Below are positions 1 to 9,057 of a DNA stretch of 64,000 nucleotides, piece by piece; position 1 is the first letter of the stretch; every line of letters begins with the position of its first letter. The position numbers and the translations under genes were made by a program. The DNA is from Pandoraea norimbergensis (GTDB lineage Bacteria; Pseudomonadota; Gammaproteobacteria; Burkholderiales; Burkholderiaceae). The notes beneath the pieces were generated by a model. That model was not told the origin of the DNA. It searched no databases and saw nothing but the letters and a program-made list of their open reading frames with translations. The stretch spans positions 186,001 to 250,000 of the forward strand of contig NZ_CP013480.3 of NCBI RefSeq assembly GCF_001465545.3, read 5' to 3'.

Positions 1-1833
1 GTCGTCACACGTGATCTGCCCTCGTGGGTGCGTCATCGCAAGTTGATCGACTGGGTCACGCAGATCGCTGCGATCACCCAGCCCGTGCGCGTCGTGTGGT
101 GCGATGGTTCGCAAGAGGAATATGACCGTCTGTGTGAGCAGATGGTCGCCGCCGGTACGATGAAGCGGCTCAACCCGGCCAAGCGCCCCAACTCGTTCCT
201 CGCGCTGTCCGATCCGTCGGACGTTGCCCGTGTGGAAGATCGCACGTTCATCTGTAGCGAGAAGCGCGAAGACGCCGGCCCCACCAACCACTGGATCGAT
301 CCGCGCGAAATGCGCACCACGCTCGATGGCCTGTTCGAAGGCTGCATGCGCGGGCGCACGATGTACGTCGTGCCGTTCTCGATGGGCCCGCTGGGTTCGC
401 CCATTGCGCACATCGGCGTTGAACTGTCGGATACCCCGTATGTGGCCGTGAACATGCGCATCATGACGCGCATGGGCCGCGCCGTGTACGACGTGCTGGG
501 CGACGACGGCGAGTTCGTGCCGTGCGTGCATACCGTGGGCAAGCCGCTGGCCGATGGCGAGAAGGATGTCGCCTGGCCGTGCAACAACACCAAGTACATC
601 GTTCACTTCCCCGAAACGCGCGAGATCTGGAGCTACGGCTCGGGCTACGGCGGCAACGCGCTGCTGGGCAAGAAGTGCTTTGCGCTGCGCATCGCGTCGA
701 AGATGGGCCGCGATGAGGGCTGGCTGGCCGAACACATGCTGATCCTCGGCGTGACTTCGCCGCAGGGCAAGAAGTACCACGTCGCTGCCGCGTTCCCGTC
801 GGCCTGCGGCAAGACCAACTTCGCGATGCTGATTCCGCCGAAGGGTTTTGAGGGCTGGAAGGTCGAGACCATCGGCGACGATATCGCGTGGATCAAGCCC
901 GGCAAGGACGGTCGCCTGTACGCGATCAACCCCGAAGCCGGTTTCTTCGGCGTGGCACCGGGCACGAGCCAGAAGACCAACCCGAACGCGCTCGCAACGC
1001 TTGGCGAGAACGTGATCTTCACCAACGTTGCGCTGACCGATGACGGCGATGTGTGGTGGGAAGGCCTGACGGATACGCCGCCGGCGCATCTGATCGACTG
1101 GCAGGGCAAGGATTGGACGCCGGAGAGCGCGAAGGAATCGGGCCGCAAGGCGGCGCATCCGAATTCGCGTTTCACGGCACCCGCATCGCAATGTCCGTCG
1201 ATCGACGCCGACTGGGAAAACCCGGCAGGCGTGGCCATCGACGCGTTCATCTTCGGCGGCCGCCGCTCGACCACCGTGCCGCTCGTGACCGAAGCGCGCG
1301 ACTGGACGGAAGGCGTGTACATGGCGGCGACCATGGGCTCGGAGACCACCGCTGCGGCGGCCGGTCAGCAGGGGGTGGTGCGCCGCGATCCGTTCGCGAT
1401 GCTGCCGTTCTGCGGCTACAACATGAGCGACTACTTCCAGCACTGGCTCGACACGGGCGCGCATCTCGACAAGACGGGCGCCACGCTGCCGAAGATCTAC
1501 TGCGTGAACTGGTTCCGCAAGGGTGCCGATGGCAAGTTCGTGTGGCCGGGTTTCGGCGAGAACATGCGCGTGCTGGCATGGATGCTGGGTCGTATCGATG
1601 GGACGGCGCAGGGCGTGGAAAACGCGTTCGGCATCACGCCGCGCTACGAAGATCTGAACTGGGACGGTGTGTCGTTCACGCCGGCGCAGTTCAACGACGT
1701 GACGTCGATGGATCCGGCCGCGTGGCACGAAGAGTTGAAGCTGCATGCTGAGCTGTTCGAGACGCTCAAGCACAACCTGCCGCAAGCGCTGCTCGATACG
1801 AAGGCAGATATCGAGCGCCGGTTGAAGGCGTGA
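1..1833 (+). CDS. pckG: PEP carboxykinase (GTP), 5' partial
   Basis: Converts oxaloacetate and GTP to phosphoenolpyruvate, CO2 and GDP, the entry step of gluconeogenesis in the cytoplasm. The frame is open to the first base of the window and a GTG at 28 falls inside conserved N-terminal sequence ([11 protein letters not shown]), so the true start lies upstream and only a few residues are missing. The GTP-PEPCK hallmark FPSACGKTN, with the P-loop and reactive cysteine, is encoded from 793; GDDIAW (kinase-2 region) and FGGRR follow. About 610 residues are visible, close to the family's usual length. A rho-independent terminator follows at 1929, so it appears to be the last gene of its transcript. 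Confidence 0.97.
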   Translation, partial: VVTRDLPSWVRHRKLIDWVTQIAAITQPVRVVWCDGSQEEYDRLCEQMVAAGTMKRLNPAKRPNSFLALSDPSDVARVEDRTFICSEKREDAGPTNHWIDPREMRTTLDGLFEGCMRGRTMYVVPFSMGPLGSPIAHIGVELSDTPYVAVNMRIMTRMGRAVYDVLGDDGEFVPCVHTVGKPLADGEKDVAWPCNNTKYIVHFPETREIWSYGSGYGGNALLGKKCFALRIASKMGRDEGWLAEHMLILGVTSPQGKKYHVAAAFPSACGKTNFAMLIPPKGFEGWKVETIGDDIAWIKPGKDGRLYAINPEAGFFGVAPGTSQKTNPNALATLGENVIFTNVALTDDGDVWWEGLTDTPPAHLIDWQGKDWTPESAKESGRKAAHPNSRFTAPASQCPSIDADWENPAGVAIDAFIFGGRRSTTVPLVTEARDWTEGVYMAATMGSETTAAAAGQQGVVRRDPFAMLPFCGYNMSDYFQHWLDTGAHLDKTGATLPKIYCVNWFRKGADGKFVWPGFGENMRVLAWMLGRIDGTAQGVENAFGITPRYEDLNWDGVSFTPAQFNDVTSMDPAAWHEELKLHAELFETLKHNLPQALLDTKADIERRLKA

Positions 1834-1928
1834 GTCATCAGGCGTTAGTGGCAGAGGCTGTCGAACGAGGGAGATGGTTGCCTGACGATTGACGCGTCTC
1901 ACCGCACACGCCGCTGTGCTGACAAACT

Positions 1929-1961
1929 ATCCCGTCGAGGGAAACTTCGGCGGGATTTTTT
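1929..1961 (+). terminator. Intrinsic terminator after pckG
   Basis: Nine-bp stem ATCCCGTCG/CGGCGGGAT (one G-T pair) with a 10-nt loop, running directly into a run of six T. It lies 95 nt after the pckG stop. Confidence 0.85.
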
Positions 1962-1989
1962 ATTGCTTTGTGAACTGTCCGAAAGGCTT

Positions 1990-2018
1990 GCCAGACGCGG
2001 TTTTCAGCGACTTCTGGC
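1990..2018. promoter_or_regulatory. Inverted repeat upstream of toxin-antitoxin pair
   Basis: GCCAGA (1990-1995) and TCTGGC (2013-2018) form a perfect 6-bp inverted repeat about 75 nt before the antitoxin start. Ribbon-helix-helix antitoxins of the FitA/VapB type bind inverted repeats in their own promoters, so this is a candidate autoregulatory operator. The assignment is inference from position only. Confidence 0.35.
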
Positions 2019-2094
2019 GTGTTTGCGGTGATAGCATTTCCTCCGTGGTCTGCAACGGATCACGATGATCTTTTACGAAGAAAAGGAAATGCGC

Positions 2095-2352
2095 ATGTCA
2101 AAGAAAACGTCTGTCAGAAAGTCTTCCATGAAGGGAAAAATGCCCATGCACACGATGGTGATCGATGGCATCGATGAGCCGCTCATGCGGTCGATCAGGT
2201 CGCGTGCCGCCTTGCATGGCAGAACACCCAAGGAAGAAGTGTGGTCGATTCTGGATAACGTCGCGCGCCGACCGGGATTCCGGTCGCTAGAGGACGCTAT
2301 TCTGAATTTTCCGAACGTCGGGCTCGACAGCGATTTCGAGCGCGTGAATTGA
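2095..2352 (+). CDS. FitA/VapB-like ribbon-helix-helix antitoxin
   Basis: Small basic protein of about 85 residues that should neutralise the PIN toxin encoded next and repress their operon. MHTMVIDGIDEPLMRSIRSR resembles the N-terminal strand and first helix of FitA-type ribbon-helix-helix proteins; RAALHGRTPKEEVWSIL follows as the second helix, and the C-terminal tail would wrap the toxin. In-frame starts exist at 2065, 2089 and 2095. I chose 2095 because AAGGAAA lies at a good ribosome-binding distance. The stop is 14 nt before the toxin gene, the usual antitoxin-first order. Family assignment rests on the pattern and on the partner gene. Confidence 0.75.
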   Translation: MSKKTSVRKSSMKGKMPMHTMVIDGIDEPLMRSIRSRAALHGRTPKEEVWSILDNVARRPGFRSLEDAILNFPNVGLDSDFERVN

Positions 2353-2369
2353 AGTAGCGGAGAGGAATG

Positions 2370-2789
2370 ATGTATCTGCTGGATACCAACGTTATCAGCG
2401 AATGCCGGAAAGCCAGCCAAGGGGACGCTGGCGTCCAGCGTTTTATTCGTCACGCAATTCGCCACAAGATTCCGAGGTTCCTGTCGGTGATCACATTGGG
2501 CGAATTGCACAGAGGCGCCCGTGTGCTTCGCCATCGAAACGATACTGCTCAAGCGGTACTACTGGAGAATTGGATCGAATCCGTAAAGTGCGACCACGCC
2601 GAACGGATCCTCTCGATCGATCAGACCATCTGCTACGAATGGGCGCGTTTGCGCGTGCCTCGACAGGAGCACGCCATCGACAAGCTGATCGCTGCGACGG
2701 CGTTGGTTCATCGGTTGGTTGTCGTCACACGCAACGTCAAGGATTTCACGGATACCGGTGTGGAGGTACACAACCCATTTCTGCACTGA
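2370..2789 (+). CDS. vapC: PIN-domain toxin (VapC/FitB family)
   Basis: Predicted Mg2+-dependent endoribonuclease toxin of about 139 residues. The N-terminal MYLLDTNVISE carries the first catalytic Asp of the PIN fold; LGELHRG supplies the conserved Glu; the C-terminal half has AIDKLIAATA and VTRNVKDF with the remaining acidic residues. Two ATGs are adjacent (2367, 2370). The second gives better spacing from GGAGAGG and starts at the conserved strand. The closest well-studied relative by layout is FitB of Neisseria. The pair stands alone between pckG and a two-component system, as a mobile toxin-antitoxin insertion would. Its RNA target cannot be read from sequence. Confidence 0.88.
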   Translation: MYLLDTNVISECRKASQGDAGVQRFIRHAIRHKIPRFLSVITLGELHRGARVLRHRNDTAQAVLLENWIESVKCDHAERILSIDQTICYEWARLRVPRQEHAIDKLIAATALVHRLVVVTRNVKDFTDTGVEVHNPFLH

Positions 2790-2813
2790 AGAGTACGACG
2801 ACGGCTCTCGTCC

Positions 2814-3446
2814 TTACAGCCGATTCTCCACCGCGAACTTGATCAACTCCGCTTGCCCTTCGATACCGAGCTTGCGTTTGATGTTGAGTCGATGGGTTTC
2901 GACGGTGCGCACTGACAGGTCCATTTCCGTAGCGATCTGTTTGTTAGCCAGTCCGCGTGCGATGAGCGTCAGAATTTCGCGCTCGCGTGGCGTGAGCGAG
3001 TCGATGGGCCCATGCGAGGTCGATGCCTGCACGACGCGTGCTGCGATCGCTGCGCTGTAATACGCCTCGCCTTTCGCCACACGCTCGATAGCGGTCACGA
3101 TTTCATGCGCCGGTGCGTCCTTGAGCACATAACCACGCGCACCAGCACGCACCGCCTGACGAACATACTCGGCGTTGTCGTGCATCGACAGAATCAACAC
3201 GGCGATGTGCGGAAACTGTTCGCGAAACTGCGCCGTTAATTCAATGCCGTTGGTGCCGCGCATGCTGATGTCCATCAGCGCCAGATCGGGCGACGCCGTC
3301 TTGGCCCGCGCCAGCGCTTCCGCTGCATTGCCGGCTTCACCGACAACTTGCAGATTGGGCGCTGCATCGAAGCGCGCGCGCAAGCCGTCACGCACGAGGG
3401 GATGATCGTCGATCAGCAGCAAACGGATAGGGTGAACTTGAGTCAT
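2814..3446 (-). CDS. NarL/LuxR-family response regulator
   Basis: Cytoplasmic two-component DNA-binding regulator of 210 residues. The receiver domain (about 8-125) has the acidic pair IDDH and phospho-acceptor Asp59 in LALMDISM; the C-terminal LuxR helix-turn-helix (about 145-205) has LTPREREILTLIARG and SVRTVETHRLNI. I took the ATG at 3446 rather than the upstream extension: it starts right before the first receiver strand and overlaps the kinase stop as ATGA (3443-3446), indicating translational coupling. Its likely target is the divergent cstA promoter region, based on neighbourhood. Confidence 0.93.
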   Translation of the reverse strand: MTQVHPIRLLLIDDHPLVRDGLRARFDAAPNLQVVGEAGNAAEALARAKTASPDLALMDISMRGTNGIELTAQFREQFPHIAVLILSMHDNAEYVRQAVRAGARGYVLKDAPAHEIVTAIERVAKGEAYYSAAIAARVVQASTSHGPIDSLTPREREILTLIARGLANKQIATEMDLSVRTVETHRLNIKRKLGIEGQAELIKFAVENRL

Positions 3447-4825
3447 TGGCGTGAAGCGTTGAGCGCCGCTTTGGCGGCAGCGGGCGTGAGCGGTACCCAC
3501 GCACTGATGGTGGTGAGGCCGGGCCACGATTGAATGCCGAGCGCACCGCCGACGGCATCGAGCCGCTCGCGCATATTGCGCAAGCCGATGCCGTGACGCG
3601 GGTCGTGGTGCACGTCGGTGACGTCGAAACCGCGGCCGTCGTCGGCAATCGACAGGTGAATACCTTCCGCTTTGAACACCAGCAATATCGACACGCGCGA
3701 CGCGTTCGCATGCCGTTCGATATTGGTGAGCGCTTCCTGTGCGATGCGGAAGAGCATGGTCTTGATGTTGTCGTCCAGCGCCGGGGCCTCGCCCTCGACA
3801 TGCATCTCGACCGGCAGGCCCGCATGCGAGCCGAACTCGCGTGCAAGTTGGTCGATAGCGGCGGCCACGCCGAGATCGTCGAGCATCGCGGGACGCAGCG
3901 CCTGTGAAATGCGCCGCACTTCGCCGAGCGTGCCGTTCAGTCGCTCAATCGCCACACCAAGCGTCGTGCTTGCCGCGGCAGGAGAACCCGGCAGACGCAT
4001 CGATGCCGATTCGAGCAGCAGCTTGACCGAGACGAGCAACTGGCTGATGCCGTCGTGCAACTCCCGTGAAATACGCGAGCGCTCGACTTCCTGCGATTCC
4101 ACGACCTGCCGTGCCAGTTGGCGCAACTTGGCGTCGGCCGTCTTCAACTCGGTAATGTTCACGACCAGACCGCAGAGCCCGACGATCGCCAGACACGTCG
4201 ACGCAATCATCGTGATCCAGATCAGCGTGCGGTCGATGTTGCTTTGGGCGCGTTCGTCGGACTGACGCAGCGTGGCCTCCACATCGTCGAGATAAATGCC
4301 GGTGCCGATCATCCAGCGCCAGCGCGGCAGCGCGATCACGTAGCTCAGCTTGGGCGCCGTCTGCCCCAGCGACGGCTTCTCCCACGGGTACTGCACATAA
4401 CCTCCGCCAGCGCGTGCCGCTGCGATCAACCGTTGAATCGTCGGCGCACCTTCCGGGTCCTTGAGCGACCACAGGTTGTGACCGACCAGCTCGGGCTGAC
4501 GCGGGTGCATCAGGCTGTTGCCCTCGAGATCGTAGACGAAGAAGTAACCGTCTTTGCCGAACTCCATGCGGGCAAGCGTGGCGAGTGCCTCCGCGCGCGC
4601 CGCCGGCGTGTCCGGGCCGTTGTAGAACGGCTCGATGGCGTTGCGCGCCAGCCCGACGTAATGCAGCAGCTCGGCGCGCTTGTTGGCGAGCGATGCGGTC
4701 TGCACTGCCTCGTGCTGCGCACGTGCCAATTCATTGCCCTGATAGCGCACGGCGAGGGCGATGGCGACCATCGCGAGGGCAGCCGGCAGCAGTGCCAGCA
4801 CGAAAAATTTCTGTCGGAGATTCAT
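3443..4825 (-). CDS. Cache-sensor histidine kinase, HisKA_3 type
   Basis: Membrane sensor kinase of 460 residues partnered with the NarL-type regulator that overlaps it by 4 nt. Order of parts: transmembrane segment (about 7-27), periplasmic single-Cache region (about 35-190, with FGKDGYFFVYDLEGNSLMHP), second membrane segment (about 200-222), dimerisation/phosphorylation helix with ERSRISRELHDGISQ (His257), and an HATPase with DDGRGFD and HGIGLRNMRERL. Cache domains of this kind often bind small carboxylates. With cstA divergently transcribed 276 nt away, sensing pyruvate or a related acid to control cstA is a reasonable inference. Confidence 0.92.
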   Translation of the reverse strand: MNLRQKFFVLALLPAALAMVAIALAVRYQGNELARAQHEAVQTASLANKRAELLHYVGLARNAIEPFYNGPDTPAARAEALATLARMEFGKDGYFFVYDLEGNSLMHPRQPELVGHNLWSLKDPEGAPTIQRLIAAARAGGGYVQYPWEKPSLGQTAPKLSYVIALPRWRWMIGTGIYLDDVEATLRQSDERAQSNIDRTLIWITMIASTCLAIVGLCGLVVNITELKTADAKLRQLARQVVESQEVERSRISRELHDGISQLLVSVKLLLESASMRLPGSPAAASTTLGVAIERLNGTLGEVRRISQALRPAMLDDLGVAAAIDQLAREFGSHAGLPVEMHVEGEAPALDDNIKTMLFRIAQEALTNIERHANASRVSILLVFKAEGIHLSIADDGRGFDVTDVHHDPRHGIGLRNMRERLDAVGGALGIQSWPGLTTISAWVPLTPAAAKAALNASRQ

Positions 4826-4866
4826 GACGTTCAGGAGCCTGCAAGGCCGCTTTTTAGCGGCATTCG

Positions 4867-4884
4867 CTACGTATTATCACGTAG
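4867..4884. promoter_or_regulatory. Inverted repeat in kinase-cstA divergent region
   Basis: CTACGT-N6-ACGTAG, a perfect 6-6-6 inverted repeat 42 nt upstream of the kinase start and about 220 nt upstream of cstA. It is the clearest dyad in the shared intergenic region and a candidate binding site for the NarL-type regulator encoded beside it. No footprint or family consensus supports this directly. Confidence 0.35.
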
Positions 4885-5101
4885 TGTGCCTGCGTAGTTT
4901 CGCGCTTGTGGCACGTCAGGCAAACGCCAATACTACACGGCGAATCGTGCCCTGGTTGCTATCAGACCCTCGCTTCAAGAGGGCCATGCCTTGCGCCACG
5001 CTTCGCGACATCGACACGATGTCAAAAAACAAAGGCGGGACCGCGCCGACACGGCACAGTCCCGGGTCGCTGCCCTAAGGAGGCAGTTCCGAGGAGAGAC
5101 A

Positions 5102-7168
5102 ATGAATCGAATCTGGCAACAACTGCCCTGGGCAGCGGTGGCCGTCGTCGGCGCGTGCGCGCTCGGCACGGTCGCCCTATCGCGCGGCGAAACCATCAGC
5201 GCACTCTGGATCGTGATCGCAGCCATCTGCGTTTATCTGATCGCTTACCGCTTCTACAGCAAGTTCATCGCCACACGCGTCGCGCAACTCGACGGCTCGC
5301 GCATGACGCCGGCATGGCGCCATAACGACGGCCTCGACTACGTGCCGACCAACAAGTACGTGCTGTTCGGTCACCACTTTGCCGCGATTGCCGGTGCGGG
5401 TCCGCTGGTCGGTCCCGTGCTCGCCGCGCAGATGGGGTATCTGCCGGGCATGTTGTGGATTCTCGCCGGCGTGGTTTTTGCAGGCGCCGTGCAGGACTTC
5501 ATGGTCCTGTTCATCTCCACGCGTCGCGACGGCCGCTCGCTCGGCGATCTCGTGAAGTCGGAACTCGGCATGATCCCGGGCGTGATCGCGCTCTTCGGCG
5601 CGTTCCTCATCATGATCATCATTCTTGCGGTGCTCGCGCTGATCGTGGTCAAGGCGCTCGCCGGTTCGCCCTGGGGCACGTTCACGGTCGGTCTCACGAT
5701 TCCGATCGCACTATTCATGGGCGTCTACACGCGCTTCATTCGCCCGGGCCGTATCGGCGAAGTGTCGATCATCGGCTTCATCGGGCTGATGGCCGCGATC
5801 TACTTCGGCCAGAGCGTGCATGACAGCGCTACGCTCGCGCCGCTGTTCACGTTCGACGGCAAGCAACTCACGTGGATGCTCATCGGCTACGGTTTCGTCG
5901 CCTCGGTGTTGCCGGTGTGGCTGCTGCTTGCCCCACGCGATTACCTCTCGACGTTCCTGAAGATCGGCACGATTCTCGCGCTCGCCATCGGCATTCTGGT
6001 GGTCGCGCCCGAGCTGAAAATGCCGGCGCTCACGAAGTTCGTCGACGGCAGCGGCCCGGTCTGGTCGGGCAAGCTGTTCCCGTTTCTCTTCATCACGATT
6101 GCGTGCGGCGCCGTCTCGGGTTTCCATGCACTGATCTCTTCGGGCACCACGCCGAAGCTGCTCGATAACGAAGTCAATGCGCGCCTGATCGGCTACGGCG
6201 GCATGCTGATGGAATCGTTCGTCGCCATCATGGCGCTGGTCGCCGCGTCGGTGATCGACCCGGGCGTGTACTTCGCGATGAACAGCCCGGCCGCTGTGAT
6301 CGGCACGACGCCGGAAGCCGTGGCGCAAGTCGTCTCGGGCTGGGGCTTCTCGATCACGCCGGACGTGCTCACCGCGACCGCCAAGGCCGTGGGCGAGAAC
6401 ACCATCATCTCGCGTGCAGGCGGCGCACCGACGCTGGCCGTCGGCATGGCGCACATCCTGCATCAGGTGGTGGGCGGCGAAGCGATGATGGCCTTCTGGT
6501 ATCACTTCGCGATTCTGTTCGAAGCGCTGTTCATCCTGACGGCTGTCGATGCAGGCACGCGCGCCGGCCGCTTCATGCTGCAAGACTTGCTCGGCACCTT
6601 CGTGCCCGCGCTCAAGCGCACCGAGTCGCTGCCCGCTAACCTGATCGCCACGGCCCTGTGCGTGGCGGCGTGGGGGTACTTCCTGTATCAGGGCGTGGTC
6701 GATCCGCTGGGCGGCATCAATACGCTGTGGCCGCTGTTCGGTATCTCGAACCAGATGCTGGCCGCGATTGCGCTGATGCTGGCCACCTGCGTGCTGTTCA
6801 AGCTCAAGCGTGAGCGCTTCGCCTGGGTGACGATTCTGCCTACGGTCTGGTTGCTCGCCTGCACGCTGACCGCCGGCTGGCAGAAGATGTTCGATCCGGA
6901 TCCGAAGGTCGGCTTCCTGGCGCACGCGGCCAAGTATCAGGCAGCACTTGCCGACGGCAAGCTGCTTGCCCCGGCCAAGTCGGTCGCGCAGATGCAGCAG
7001 ATCGTGTTCAACGATTACGTGGACGCCACGCTTGCCGGTGTGTTCATGTTCGTGGTGGTGGCTGTGGTGCTGTTCGGCTTGCGCACCATCGTGCTCGCCC
7101 GTCGCGCCAACAAGCCGACAGCCAGCGAGACGCCGTTCGAACCGATGCCGTCCGGCCAGCGAGTCTGA
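5102..7168 (+). CDS. cstA: Carbon starvation protein A family transporter
   Basis: Polytopic inner-membrane protein of 688 residues in the CstA/BtsT family, whose characterised members take up pyruvate (and in some cases peptides). The frame is open further upstream, but the ATG at 5102 follows a GAGGAGAG ribosome-binding site and begins the typical N-terminus; the extra upstream residues are Arg/His-rich and not membrane-like. Many hydrophobic helices are visible, and family-like stretches include FGHHFAAIAGAGPLVGPVLA, GAVSGFHALISSGTTPK and the HIL..VVGGEAMMAFWYHFAIL region. It is followed by a YbdD-like gene, the standard companion of cstA/btsT. Control by the divergent kinase/regulator pair is likely but inferred. 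Confidence 0.96.
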   Translation: MNRIWQQLPWAAVAVVGACALGTVALSRGETISALWIVIAAICVYLIAYRFYSKFIATRVAQLDGSRMTPAWRHNDGLDYVPTNKYVLFGHHFAAIAGAGPLVGPVLAAQMGYLPGMLWILAGVVFAGAVQDFMVLFISTRRDGRSLGDLVKSELGMIPGVIALFGAFLIMIIILAVLALIVVKALAGSPWGTFTVGLTIPIALFMGVYTRFIRPGRIGEVSIIGFIGLMAAIYFGQSVHDSATLAPLFTFDGKQLTWMLIGYGFVASVLPVWLLLAPRDYLSTFLKIGTILALAIGILVVAPELKMPALTKFVDGSGPVWSGKLFPFLFITIACGAVSGFHALISSGTTPKLLDNEVNARLIGYGGMLMESFVAIMALVAASVIDPGVYFAMNSPAAVIGTTPEAVAQVVSGWGFSITPDVLTATAKAVGENTIISRAGGAPTLAVGMAHILHQVVGGEAMMAFWYHFAILFEALFILTAVDAGTRAGRFMLQDLLGTFVPALKRTESLPANLIATALCVAAWGYFLYQGVVDPLGGINTLWPLFGISNQMLAAIALMLATCVLFKLKRERFAWVTILPTVWLLACTLTAGWQKMFDPDPKVGFLAHAAKYQAALADGKLLAPAKSVAQMQQIVFNDYVDATLAGVFMFVVVAVVLFGLRTIVLARRANKPTASETPFEPMPSGQRV

Positions 7169-7228
7169 CGCAGTGCAGATCCCGATGGCGGACTACGGGT
7201 TCGCCTCGGGATCGCTGCTGAGATGGCT

Positions 7229-7276
7229 GACGGAATTAGTGACGGAATTAGAGACGGAATTAGTGACGGAACTACC
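7229..7276. repeat. Four 12-bp tandem repeats
   Basis: Unit GACGGAATTAGT repeated four times (7229, 7241, 7253, 7265); copy 2 differs at one base and copy 4 at three. It fills the spacer between cstA and the YbdD-like gene and is not part of either coding region. Confidence 0.9.
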
Positions 7277-7307
7277 GGCGGGATTACCCAAATGAGCAGG
7301 AGTCGCC

Positions 7308-7505
7308 ATGTTTGAAGATGTCGGCAAGATGGGACGTTATCTCGGGCAGAGTCTGCGCCTGATGGTCGGGCTGCCCGATTACGGGACCTACGTGGCGCAC
7401 ATGCAGGCCACCCATCCGGACAAGCCGGTCATGGACTACGAGGCGTTCTTCCGCGAACGTCAGGAAGCACGCTACGGCGGCAAGAGCGGCGGGCGCTGCT
7501 GCTAG
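7308..7505 (+). CDS. YbdD/YjiX family small protein
   Basis: Protein of 65 residues matching the YbdD/YjiX (DUF466) family, almost always encoded directly after cstA or btsT. It begins [20 protein letters not shown], contains [17 protein letters not shown] and [16 protein letters not shown], and ends in a Gly/Cys tail (GGRCC). It starts 139 nt after cstA behind AGGAGTCG and is presumably cotranscribed. Its biochemical role is unknown; co-occurrence suggests an accessory of the transporter. Confidence 0.92.
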   Translation: MFEDVGKMGRYLGQSLRLMVGLPDYGTYVAHMQATHPDKPVMDYEAFFRERQEARYGGKSGGRCC

Positions 7506-7512
7506 CATCGCC

Positions 7513-9057
7513 TCACATCACCTTTGCGCACCGCGAATTCGCCGCACTGCGCCGATAGCTGTCGAAAACCTGTGCGATGACGCGCACGAGTAACCGCCCG
7601 GCCGGTAGCACGCGCAAGCCGCGCGCATCGATGGCGACCAGACCGTCTTCGGCGAGGTCGGCCAACTCACCCAGCTCCGCAGCGAAGTACGCCACGAAGT
7701 CGATGTCGTGCGCCTGCTCGATCACCTCGAAGTTCAGCGACATATGGCACATCAGGCGCGAGATCACATCGCGCCGCAGCCGGTCGTCGTCAGTGAGCCG
7801 CACACCTCGCGTAATGGCCAATCCCCCCGCATCGATGGCCTCGTAGTACGTCTTGAGGGTCTTGGCGTTCTGCGCGTAGCTGTCGCCTACACGGCCGATG
7901 GACGACATGCCCACACCGATCAGATCGCAATCGGCGCGCGTGCTGTAGCCCTGAAAATTCCGATGCAACGTGCCCGCCGCCTGTGCGCGGGCGAGTTCGT
8001 CGTCGGGGCGTGCGAAGTGATCCATGCCGATGTAGACGTAACCCGCTGCGGTCAGCCGCGCGATGATCGTCTGTAACAACGCCACTTTTTCCGGACCGGC
8101 CGGCAGGTTGTCCGGCAGACAGCGCTGCATCTTGAACTGCTGCGGCAGATGCGCGTAGCTGAATACCGACAGCCGTTCAGGGGCCATCTCGATGACCGCA
8201 TCAAGCGTCTTCGAGAACGACGCTGGCGTTTGATGCGGCAACCCGTAAATCAGATCGAAATTGACCGAACGAATCCCGCAATCGCGCGCGGCATCGAGCG
8301 TGGCTTCGACCAAGGCGCGCGGCTGCACGCGATGAATGGCCTGCTGCACGCGCGGATCGAAGTCCTGCACGCCAATCGACAGACGGTTGAAGCCGAGGGC
8401 GCGCAACGCGCGAATCGATGCTGGCCCGGCGCTGCGCGGGTCGATTTCGATGGAGTATTCCGCAGTGTCGTCCGGGGCCATCACGAACTGACGGCGGATG
8501 GTATCGACCAGCGACGCAATCTGTTCCAGCGAGAGAAACGTGGGGGTGCCGCCGCCCCAGTGCATCTGCGCGAGCGTACGCCCCGCGCCGAGCAGCGATG
8601 CCTGACGGGCAATCTCAGTGTGCAGGCGTGCCACATAGGCGTCGGCATGCGAGCGGTTGCCGGTGACGATCTTGGTGCAGGCGCAGTAAAAACACACGGT
8701 GTCGCAGAACGGCACGTGCACGTAGAGCGAAAGCGGTTTGCCGGAGCGCTTGGACTGCGCCGCCGCACGGGCGTAATCGCTCGTACCGAAGTCGTCGTGG
8801 AATTGCAGTGCGCTCGGGTACGAGGTGTAACGCGGCCCGTTGACGTCGTAGCGGCCGAGCAGGCGGGCGTCGACGCGCAGCGGGGGCGTCTTCGATGGGG
8901 GCGGCGCAATGATAGCGGAGGTGGCCGGTGCGATGTTCGAAGAAGCGTCCGAGCCACGCGAAGCGCAGGAGGGACACGTCCCCTGACATTTGCGTTCGGT
9001 GGCGGGGGCAGGGGCGTCCTCGGCGCGTGGCGTCGACAGGGTGGGGTGGGGTTGCAT
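7513..9057 (-). CDS. hemN: Oxygen-independent coproporphyrinogen III oxidase
   Basis: Radical-SAM enzyme that decarboxylates coproporphyrinogen III to protoporphyrinogen IX for heme synthesis without O2. The core starts around residue 62; the 4Fe-4S site is C118-x3-C122-x2-C125 in PFCDTVCFYCACTKI, followed by HWGGGTPTFLS and the FNRLSIGVQDFD region. The protein is 514 residues, about 55 longer than E. coli HemN, because of an N-terminal extension that holds a second CX3CX2C pattern (C24, C28, C31). The ATG at 9057 is preferred over an upstream frame extension because that extension lies over the probable promoter. An FNR-like box lies 58 nt upstream. Confidence 0.95.
   Translation of the reverse strand: MQPHPTLSTPRAEDAPAPATERKCQGTCPSCASRGSDASSNIAPATSAIIAPPPSKTPPLRVDARLLGRYDVNGPRYTSYPSALQFHDDFGTSDYARAAAQSKRSGKPLSLYVHVPFCDTVCFYCACTKIVTGNRSHADAYVARLHTEIARQASLLGAGRTLAQMHWGGGTPTFLSLEQIASLVDTIRRQFVMAPDDTAEYSIEIDPRSAGPASIRALRALGFNRLSIGVQDFDPRVQQAIHRVQPRALVEATLDAARDCGIRSVNFDLIYGLPHQTPASFSKTLDAVIEMAPERLSVFSYAHLPQQFKMQRCLPDNLPAGPEKVALLQTIIARLTAAGYVYIGMDHFARPDDELARAQAAGTLHRNFQGYSTRADCDLIGVGMSSIGRVGDSYAQNAKTLKTYYEAIDAGGLAITRGVRLTDDDRLRRDVISRLMCHMSLNFEVIEQAHDIDFVAYFAAELGELADLAEDGLVAIDARGLRVLPAGRLLVRVIAQVFDSYRRSAANSRCAKVM

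Noticed and set aside
241..599. CXXC or PPxY-like short motifs in other genes
   Set aside because: Isolated short matches in well-known enzymes are expected by chance and have no contextual support.
4908..4930. TGGCAC...GC pattern suggesting a sigma-54 promoter for cstA
   Set aside because: Spacing between GG and GC is 8 instead of 10, so it does not fit the -24/-12 consensus.
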